This document shows positions 7,461 to 12,884 of a stretch of DNA of 12,884 nt, piece by piece. A model generated the notes under the pieces. It had not been told where the DNA came from. It searched no databases and worked only from the letters and a program-made list of their open reading frames with translations. This stretch comes from Andeanibacterium sp035497315. Lineage in GTDB: Bacteria; Pseudomonadota; Alphaproteobacteria; Sphingomonadales; Sphingomonadaceae. Within the stretch, counting starts at the first letter, position 1. Every line of letters begins with the position of its first letter. Location of the stretch: the NCBI GenBank assembly GCA_035497315.1, contig DATJDU010000086.1, positions 1 through 12,884 of the forward strand, written 5' to 3'. The translations under genes were made by a program, and so were the position numbers.

Positions 7461-9428
7461 TCAATCCGCCGGATTATGTTCCTGCACGAAGGCCATCGCT
7501 TCTTCCAGCATCTGCTTGCGCGTTTCGGAGCGGGAGAGCCAATGGTCTTCTGCTGCAAGCTCCACGAATTTGTAGGGCTTGTTTGCATCCTTGAGCGCGT
7601 TGACCATTTTGGTGCTCTGCTCGAAGGCCACCACCGTATCGTCGCGGCCGTGGATCAGCAGGATCGGTGCATCCGCCTTGGCGGCAAAGCGGCGCGGGGA
7701 AACTGCATCAAGATCGGACTTGCTGCCCAATTCCTGTTCAAGCGCCTCGTATAGCACAGAGCTGCGGCCGCTTTCGCGATATTCGGTGTTGAACATCAGC
7801 TTGGGATCTGAAACGCCAGCCACCGATACGGCGCAGCGATATAGTCCGGTCTGCAGCGTGACGCCCGCAAGAGCGGCATAGCCGCCATAGCTGGCACCCA
7901 TGATGCAGGCGCGCTTCGGATCGACGATGCCCGCATCGGCAAGCGCGGCCAGACCGTCGGAGACGTCTGTCTGCATCTTGCGGCCCCATTCGCCATAGCC
8001 GGCAGTGCGGAAGGCGGCTTCGCGATTGGTCGATCCGCGGAAATTGGGCTGGAACACCGCATAGCCGCGCGACGCGAAAGCCTGTGCCCACCAGTCGAAT
8101 TGCAGCCGGTCGAAGCTTGCGGGCCCGCCATGGGGGAAGATCACCACCGGCAGCGACTTTGCCTCCCGACCGGGCGGGACGGTTAGAATACCGTCGATGT
8201 CCAGCCCGTCCTGCGCCTTGTAGGAAAAGACCGAGACAGGGCCGACCTGCTCGGCCGCGATGGCGGGGCGTTCGCGGCCGATTGCCTCCGCTCGCGACTG
8301 GTCGATATCCACCAGATACCAGGTGCCGCTGTCGCCCGTGCCGCTGGTGCGCACCAGTACCTTGCTGAACGTGTCGTTCCAGTCCTCGATTGCGAAATCG
8401 AGTTTGGGAAATGCCCGCGTGACCTTCTTTGCACGATCGTTCCAGACGGGGTCGAAGAATTCGGGCTTCGGGCTGGTGCCCTGCTGCAGAATGCCGAGGA
8501 TGCGCCCGCTATGCCGGTCGAAATAGGTGCTCCCGATCCCGACCTCGCCAAACACTTCGTGCGGTTCGCCGCTGCCGTCCAGCATTCTTTCGTACCATAC
8601 GGACTCGCCATCTTGCCTGACGGTGTAGATCACGCTCTTGCCGTCAAAGCTCAGGCCGATCAGGCCGGCGCGACCTTCCGGTTGAATGCCGCTGGCCAGC
8701 GCTTTCCCACCGTTGCCGAACAATTGCCACCGCCCGGAAGCGCTTTGCAGGTCGAAGCGTGCCGCCACTTTCCCGTCGGCATCCACCAGCCAATCGCGAG
8801 ATACGTTATCTGAGGGCGGGCTCGCGGCCTTGCGGGCGGAATTTTTGAGCAGGTCGACTTCCATCAGCGAGATATCCGTGCCCGAGAGTACAAATCCCAG
8901 GTCGAGCGACCGTGCGAGCTGGATTCCGCCGAAATATCCGCGCCATTGCCCATCCACCTTGCGCACGCCGTAATTGCCGAAGATCGAGGTGACGATGCTC
9001 CTGTTTCCGGCAAAGACCACCTTGATTTCCTTCTTGCTGTCCACCGGAACGGTGATGGCCCTGAAGGCTTCGTAGGAATCGGTCGTGTACCCGATGGGCA
9101 GATTTTCCGTTTCGCTCGTGACGACGAGCACGGCCTCGTCGCCGACCCATTCGAGATCGCGCAGCTTGGCGTCCTGCACCCTGATCTGGCGCAGCAGGTT
9201 CATCGAGGAATCGACGATCAGCAGAAGGCGTTCGTGGTCATAGGTGGTGACGATCGCCACGCGTTCCCCGCTTGCCGAAATCGCCGCATCTTCCACCGAA
9301 GGCAGATCGCCATAGGCTTCCAGCGGGGGAGCTTCGCGCGCGAAAGCAGGCTCTGCCAGCAGGAGCAATGCGAACAGTCCCCAGCGCCCGAGCCGCCGCC
9401 CGCTTATGAAATTACCCCACTTAAGCAT
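7461..9428 (-). CDS. Exported S9-family (prolyl oligopeptidase-type) serine peptidase
   Basis: The 655-residue product has a signal peptide (basic residues 11-15, hydrophobic core 17-25, cleavage after AFA at 30), a beta-propeller-like region (about 38-390) and an alpha/beta-hydrolase domain (about 400-650). The hydrolase shows FPHGGPASF (HGGP at 433-436, oxyanion region), QPNFRGS, the nucleophile S513 in MGASYGGYAAL, D597 in LIHGRDDTVV and H629 in AEDHWLS, a complete catalytic triad. The layout matches S9C-like acylaminoacyl/dipeptidyl peptidases that trim short peptides in the periplasm. The start at 9428 has AAGGGGG eight bases upstream. It is the first gene of a likely two-gene unit with the downstream flavoprotein and is divergent from smpB across 124 bp. 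The exact peptide specificity is not predictable from sequence. Confidence 0.9.
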   Translation of the reverse strand: MLKWGNFISGRRLGRWGLFALLLLAEPAFAREAPPLEAYGDLPSVEDAAISASGERVAIVTTYDHERLLLIVDSSMNLLRQIRVQDAKLRDLEWVGDEAVLVVTSETENLPIGYTTDSYEAFRAITVPVDSKKEIKVVFAGNRSIVTSIFGNYGVRKVDGQWRGYFGGIQLARSLDLGFVLSGTDISLMEVDLLKNSARKAASPPSDNVSRDWLVDADGKVAARFDLQSASGRWQLFGNGGKALASGIQPEGRAGLIGLSFDGKSVIYTVRQDGESVWYERMLDGSGEPHEVFGEVGIGSTYFDRHSGRILGILQQGTSPKPEFFDPVWNDRAKKVTRAFPKLDFAIEDWNDTFSKVLVRTSGTGDSGTWYLVDIDQSRAEAIGRERPAIAAEQVGPVSVFSYKAQDGLDIDGILTVPPGREAKSLPVVIFPHGGPASFDRLQFDWWAQAFASRGYAVFQPNFRGSTNREAAFRTAGYGEWGRKMQTDVSDGLAALADAGIVDPKRACIMGASYGGYAALAGVTLQTGLYRCAVSVAGVSDPKLMFNTEYRESGRSSVLYEALEQELGSKSDLDAVSPRRFAAKADAPILLIHGRDDTVVAFEQSTKMVNALKDANKPYKFVELAAEDHWLSRSETRKQMLEEAMAFVQEHNPAD

Positions 9429-9552
9429 TCAAAACGCCCCCTTTTCCGGAGAAAGGATGCGTCGCCGAATGGCCGGTGGCAAGTGCGGAAAAGCACGTTG
9501 CGCATGCATGCCCTTTTCCTTTTGCGCCGCTGCCCCTACATGGCGGCGCACC
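9429..9552. promoter_or_regulatory. Divergent upstream region of the S9 peptidase gene and smpB
   Basis: Promoters for both directions should lie in these 124 bp. I see the peptidase ribosome binding site, a pyrimidine-rich run (9508-9520), and GTGC-GGAAAA-GCAC (9483-9496) as a small inverted repeat. No strong -35/-10 pair stands out on either strand, and there is no clear Shine-Dalgarno sequence before the smpB start. Confidence 0.3.
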
Positions 9553-10035
9553 ATGGCCCGGCCCAAACCCCTTACCTTCGACAAGAAGAAGATCGTCGCG
9601 GAGAATCGCCGCGCGCGCTTCGACTATTATATCGATGATACTTACGAGGCCGGGATCGCCCTGACCGGCACCGAGGTGAAGAGCCTGCGCGGCGGGCAGG
9701 GCACCATTGCCGAAAGCTATGCCGAGATTCGCGATGGCCAAGTGTTTCTGGTCAATGCCAATATCCCCGAATTCAGCCATGGCAACCGCTTCAATCACGA
9801 GCCCAAGCGGCCGCGCAAGCTGCTGCTGCATGCGCGTGAGGTGGAAAAGCTGCTGGGTGCGGTGGAACGCAAGGGCATGACCCTGGTACCGCTGTCGGTC
9901 TATTTCAATTCGCGCGGACGGGCGAAGGTGGAACTGGCGCTGGCCAAGGGCAAGCAGACCCATGACAAGCGCGCCAGCATCAAGGATCGCGACTGGAAAC
10001 GCGATAAGGCCCGCCTGCTGCGCGACCGCGGGTAA
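9553..10035 (+). CDS. smpB: SsrA-binding protein SmpB
   Basis: SmpB binds tmRNA and delivers it to stalled ribosomes in trans-translation, its C-terminal tail probing the empty mRNA channel. The 160-residue product matches the family throughout: ENRRARFDYYI near 17-27, the GTEVKSLRGG strand (39-48), YAEIRDGQVFLVNANIPEF (56-74), the RNA-binding RFNHEPKRPRKLLLH region (79-93), the VYFNSRGRAKVELALAKGK core (117-134), and the basic tail HDKRASIKDRDWKRDKARLL (137-156). The ATG at 9553 gives the standard MARPKP-like N-terminus; the frame is open for 49 codons upstream, but that extension is not SmpB-like. No Shine-Dalgarno sequence is visible, so initiation may be leaderless or rely on another context. 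The tmRNA gene itself is not in this window. Confidence 0.97.
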   Translation: MARPKPLTFDKKKIVAENRRARFDYYIDDTYEAGIALTGTEVKSLRGGQGTIAESYAEIRDGQVFLVNANIPEFSHGNRFNHEPKRPRKLLLHAREVEKLLGAVERKGMTLVPLSVYFNSRGRAKVELALAKGKQTHDKRASIKDRDWKRDKARLLRDRG

Positions 10036-10069
10036 ACGCCGGGACTGGGCTTTTCGGCTCGCGGTTTTT
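10025..10069 (+). terminator. Possible intrinsic terminator overlapping the 3' end of smpB
   Basis: ACCGCG (10025-10030, inside the last smpB codons) is complementary to CGCGGT (10060-10065), with an inner GCCG/CGGC pair (10038-10041 with 10055-10058), and a run of five T follows (10065-10069). The stem is interrupted, which makes it weaker than a textbook terminator. If real, the DUF2062-cckA pair would need its own promoter in 10070-10200, where I see no clear consensus. Confidence 0.4.
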
Positions 10070-10200
10070 CTATCCGGGCCGTTTCCTTTGCACCTGGCCT
10101 GTTTTTCCGCCGTTTGGGGCTTGCTCTGCCGCAACTTGCGCGCGAAAGGCCGTTCACGCGCCATTCGCCAGTCATTCGGTAAAGGATAGTCCTTGCCGCA

Positions 10201-10860
10201 ATGGGCGGCGATACCGATATGCAAGGGCAGATGACAGCCACTCGTTCGAAAACCGCATTGGCCGACTGGATCAAGCGCCAGATTCCCAGCCGGGAACAGC
10301 TTGAGGAGATCCGCCTCGTTCGTCCGCTTGCGCGGCGGGCGGAGCTGTTCCGCCTCACACGGCGCTCCGTGCCGCGCGGGGTGGCGATTGGCCTGCTGGT
10401 GGGCATCTTCGCCCTGATCCCCGGCGTGCAGATCGTGGGGGCCGCGCTGATGTGCGTGCCGTTCCGGGGAAATATCCCGCTGGCGGCGGGCATGACTTTC
10501 CTGTCCAACCCGGCGACCACGCCCTTCATCCTCGCGGCATCGCTCTATATCGGCTCCGGCCTCGGCTTTCATGCGGATCTGGGGACTTTTGCTGCCCTTT
10601 ATGAGCATGGCGCCTCGGTGGGCGAGTGGACGAAATGGCTGCTGTCGGATGCGGCGCCCGCACTGGTGCTGGGCCTGTTTGTGATCGCCAGCGTTTCCGC
10701 CGCGATCGGCTATCTCATCACCTCCTTCATCTGGCGCAACATGGTTGCGCGCAAGCGCCGCCAGCGGCTTGCCGGTGGTATCGCGGCCATTGGTAGCGCG
10801 ACCGACGGAACCGCAGGCCCCCCGGATGCAGGCACCGGCGGGCTCAGCCCCGCTGAATGA
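10201..10860 (+). CDS. DUF2062 family inner-membrane protein
   Basis: The 219-residue protein belongs to the DUF2062 family of small membrane proteins, whose biochemical role is not established. After a basic, amphipathic N-terminus (residues 15-58) comes the diagnostic core: SVPRGVAIGLLVGIFALIPG (56-75), the second hydrophobic stretch with SNPATTPFI (102-110), then a soluble loop (122-148) and a final transmembrane stretch (151-178), followed by a positively charged end (RKRRQR, 184-189) and a disordered Gly/Ala/Pro tail. The ATG at 10201 is the first in frame; ATGs at 10219 and 10231 are alternatives, the last with AAGGG close by. Its TGA overlaps the ATG of cckA by four bases, which suggests translational coupling and co-regulation with that kinase. 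Confidence 0.85.
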   Translation: MGGDTDMQGQMTATRSKTALADWIKRQIPSREQLEEIRLVRPLARRAELFRLTRRSVPRGVAIGLLVGIFALIPGVQIVGAALMCVPFRGNIPLAAGMTFLSNPATTPFILAASLYIGSGLGFHADLGTFAALYEHGASVGEWTKWLLSDAAPALVLGLFVIASVSAAIGYLITSFIWRNMVARKRRQRLAGGIAAIGSATDGTAGPPDAGTGGLSPAE

Positions 10861-12884
10861 AGCGCGCCGCCGATATCTCGTCGCGGCGGCCCGGCGGCAC
10901 GGCATGGAATGAAGCCGCGCTTGTAGTGGGGGCGCTGGCGGCCAGCACCATCCTGATATGGGTCGTTACCGGCGCGGTGAGCGTGATGTTGGCCTATGCC
11001 GGGGCGCTTTGTACGCTTGGCGCGCTGGTGTGGTTTCTTTCCCGCACGCGCAGCGTTCCGGTTGCTGTGTCCGGCAGTTTGCCGGACTGGTCGGTTACGG
11101 TCACCGCGATCGAGCTTCCCGGCATTGCCGTTGCCATTACCGATCGGGCAAGCAGGCTGACCTGCGCCAATTCCGAATTCGCCGAAACTTTCGGTACCGC
11201 CAATGCACCGCCGGCCATGTCGCTTGACGATGGCGCGGTGGAGCAACTCACGCGTATCGCGCGCGCCGCCTGGCGTGATGGCTCGGCCAGGCTCGACGTG
11301 CTGGAGGCGCAGGGCCAGAGCTGGACCGTGCGCACGGCCAGGGCCGGACGGGCGGATGACTACCTTGTCTGGCGCTTCGAGCCGTTGACGCGCAGCGATC
11401 CGCTGGCCGAGATCGGCAGCCGCATTGCCGGGCCTTTCGGCCGGGCGCTCTCCCAGGCCGGGATCGAGGCCGCATTGGTCGGTGCCGATGGCGTGGTGCG
11501 CACGGTGAGCGAGGGTTTTGCCGCACGCGCGGCGGGCGATCCGGGGGCGACGCTGGCAGGCCAGGACTTCGCGGGCCTGCTGCGCAGCGACGAGCGTGAC
11601 CGGATATTCTTCGCCCGCGAAGGCCGCAAGGGCACGCCGCAAACCATGGTCCATGTGCCTCTGGCCGATCCCGACCGCAAGGATGTCTCGCCGGATAAGG
11701 CACCTTCCCTGCTGCTGCTGCTCGAAGCCGGCGTGGGGATCGGCGGCGCCTGGGGAACCGAGGCGCAGACCGGCACGCCGCAATTGCAGGCGCTGCTGGA
11801 ACAGCTTCCCCTCGGCCTCGCCATGACGGATCGCGATGGGCATTTCCTGTTCGCCAATCCGGCTTTCATACGCGCCTCAGGGATCGAGGGGCGGGCACTG
11901 GTGCCCTATCCTTCCGATCTGGTGGTAAAGGAAGACAAGGCTGCGCTGGTGGATGCCGTGCGCCGCTATGGCCAGGGTTCCGCTTCCAGCGGCGATATGG
12001 CGGTGCGGCTCAAAAGCAATCCGGAAGAGCCTGTCTCGCTCGGCCTTGCGGGCGTGCGCGGACTGGGTGAGCCGGCGGTGCTGCTGAGCCTCGCCGATAC
12101 GACCGAGGAGACCCGCCTCAAGCGGCAGGTGGCGCAGGCCACCAAGATGCAGGCGGTGGGCCAGCTGGCGGGCGGGGTGGCGCATGATTTCAACAATGTG
12201 CTGACCGCGATCATCGGCTATTGCGACCTGATGCTGCTGCGCCACACGCCGGGTGACAGCGATTATGACGATATCCAGCAGATCAAGGCCAATTCCAACC
12301 GCGCCGCCAGCCTGACGCGCCAGTTGCTGGCCTTCTCGCGCCAGCAGACTTTGCGGCCGCAAGTGCTGCAATTGCCCGATGTGGTGGCGGAGGTCAGCCA
12401 GCTGCTGAAGCGGCTGATGGGCGAGAAGATCGAGTTCAAGGTCCATCATGACCGCAACCTCGGCCCGGTTCGCGCCGATCCTCAGCAGCTGGAACAGGTG
12501 ATCGTAAACCTCGCCGTCAATGCGCGCGATGCGATCCACGCCAATTCGGGGGGCAATGCCGGCCGGAGCGGGGACGGCACGGGCCGCCTCACCATGGCTA
12601 CGCGCCGGGTCGCCTCTTCCGACATTCGCCGCATGGGCAGCGAGATCATTCCGCTGGGCGATTATACCGCGCTGATCGTGGAAGATACCGGCGGCGGCAT
12701 CCCGCCCGAACATCTGGCCAAGATCTTCGATCCCTTCTTCACCACCAAGGAAATGGGCAAGGGCACGGGGCTGGGGCTTTCAACCGTCTATGGCATCGTC
12801 AAGCAATCGGGCGGGTTCATCTTTGCCGACAATGTGGCGGGTGAAAACGGCAAGATACGCGGCGCGCGCTTCACCATCTATCTG
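10857..12884 (+). CDS. cckA: Hybrid sensor histidine kinase CckA (3' end cut by window edge)
   Basis: CckA feeds phosphate through ChpT to CtrA (and CpdR), controlling cell cycle, motility and related programmes in alphaproteobacteria. The frame is open for 676 codons to the right edge. Two transmembrane segments lie at about 20-40 and 43-62. A long region (70-300) of weak PAS character follows, then a clearer PAS domain (about 307-415, QLPLGLAMTDRDGHFLFANP). The DHp helix carries the phospho-accepting H443 in GQLAGGVAHDFNNVLTAI, the signature CckA sequence. The ATPase domain shows an N box (N551, N555), G1 box VEDTGGGIP (608-616), F box KIFDPFFTTKEMGKG (622-636) and G2 GTGLGLSTVYGIVKQ (636-650). 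The receiver domain expected after it lies beyond the window. The start ATG overlaps the DUF2062 stop (ATGA). A Gly/Asn/Ser-rich insert (562-577) separates the N and G1 boxes. Confidence 0.94.
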   Translation, partial: MKRAADISSRRPGGTAWNEAALVVGALAASTILIWVVTGAVSVMLAYAGALCTLGALVWFLSRTRSVPVAVSGSLPDWSVTVTAIELPGIAVAITDRASRLTCANSEFAETFGTANAPPAMSLDDGAVEQLTRIARAAWRDGSARLDVLEAQGQSWTVRTARAGRADDYLVWRFEPLTRSDPLAEIGSRIAGPFGRALSQAGIEAALVGADGVVRTVSEGFAARAAGDPGATLAGQDFAGLLRSDERDRIFFAREGRKGTPQTMVHVPLADPDRKDVSPDKAPSLLLLLEAGVGIGGAWGTEAQTGTPQLQALLEQLPLGLAMTDRDGHFLFANPAFIRASGIEGRALVPYPSDLVVKEDKAALVDAVRRYGQGSASSGDMAVRLKSNPEEPVSLGLAGVRGLGEPAVLLSLADTTEETRLKRQVAQATKMQAVGQLAGGVAHDFNNVLTAIIGYCDLMLLRHTPGDSDYDDIQQIKANSNRAASLTRQLLAFSRQQTLRPQVLQLPDVVAEVSQLLKRLMGEKIEFKVHHDRNLGPVRADPQQLEQVIVNLAVNARDAIHANSGGNAGRSGDGTGRLTMATRRVASSDIRRMGSEIIPLGDYTALIVEDTGGGIPPEHLAKIFDPFFTTKEMGKGTGLGLSTVYGIVKQSGGFIFADNVAGENGKIRGARFTIYL

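Noticed and set aside
9421..10905. Minus-strand open frame of 494 codons across smpB and the DUF2062 gene.
   Set aside because: It overlaps two well supported genes entirely and has no recognisable motif.
10710..12713. Two long minus-strand frames opposite cckA.
   Set aside because: Antisense shadows of a continuous 676-codon kinase frame with all histidine kinase motifs.
1..12884. Search for mobile elements, CRISPR arrays, tRNA genes, toxin-antitoxin or defence genes.
   Set aside because: No transposase, integrase, repeat-spacer array, tRNA cloverleaf or defence domain was seen; the window is mostly core chromosome.

Overview
The window is chromosomal DNA from a high-GC alphaproteobacterium, most likely of the order Sphingomonadales (Sphingomonas/Novosphingobium/Erythrobacter type). 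The evidence is the protein style of DapA, SmpB and above all the hybrid kinase CckA, and the neighbourhood smpB - DUF2062 - cckA. I see no tRNA, rRNA, CRISPR array, insertion sequence, phage gene or integrase. Every gene looks intact apart from the two cut by the window edges, and no stretch longer than about 290 bases lacks a gene.

Layout. Positions 1-364 (-) hold the 5' part of greB, cut by the left edge. Positions 428-784 (-) encode a 118-residue exported protein that I do not recognise, preceded by the longest intergenic stretch (785-1070), which contains a plausible promoter, a hairpin and a pair of direct repeats. Positions 1071-3041 (-) encode a periplasmic Slt70-like lytic transglycosylase. 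It is divergent from dapA (3144-4028, +), so a peptidoglycan-turnover gene and a gene for the peptidoglycan/lysine precursor pathway share a 102-bp upstream region. Positions 4161-6263 (+) encode a cytoplasmic PAS-PAS-GGDEF-EAL cyclic-di-GMP enzyme with both catalytic sites complete and no GGDEF inhibitory site. Convergent to it is a two-gene unit transcribed from right to left: an exported S9-family serine peptidase (9428-7461) followed by a flavoprotein with the acyl-CoA dehydrogenase fold (7443-6292), whose C-terminus looks more like the flavin-dependent monooxygenase branch than a true dehydrogenase. Divergent from the peptidase lies smpB (9553-10035, +), followed by a DUF2062 membrane protein (10201-10860) whose stop codon overlaps the start of cckA (10857 to the right edge, cut before the expected receiver domain).

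How the parts may relate. CckA is the head of the CckA-ChpT-CtrA phosphorelay. In Caulobacter, cyclic-di-GMP switches CckA from kinase to phosphatase. The window carries both a cyclic-di-GMP enzyme and CckA, and two TTAACC motifs resembling CtrA half-sites lie upstream of the GGDEF-EAL gene and of the small exported protein. A feedback loop is therefore conceivable, but it is inference only. The rest is core housekeeping: transcript cleavage, ribosome rescue, cell-wall metabolism. I see no convincing undescribed multi-gene system. The least explained items are the small exported protein with its long leader, the peptidase-flavoprotein pair, and the DUF2062-CckA coupling.
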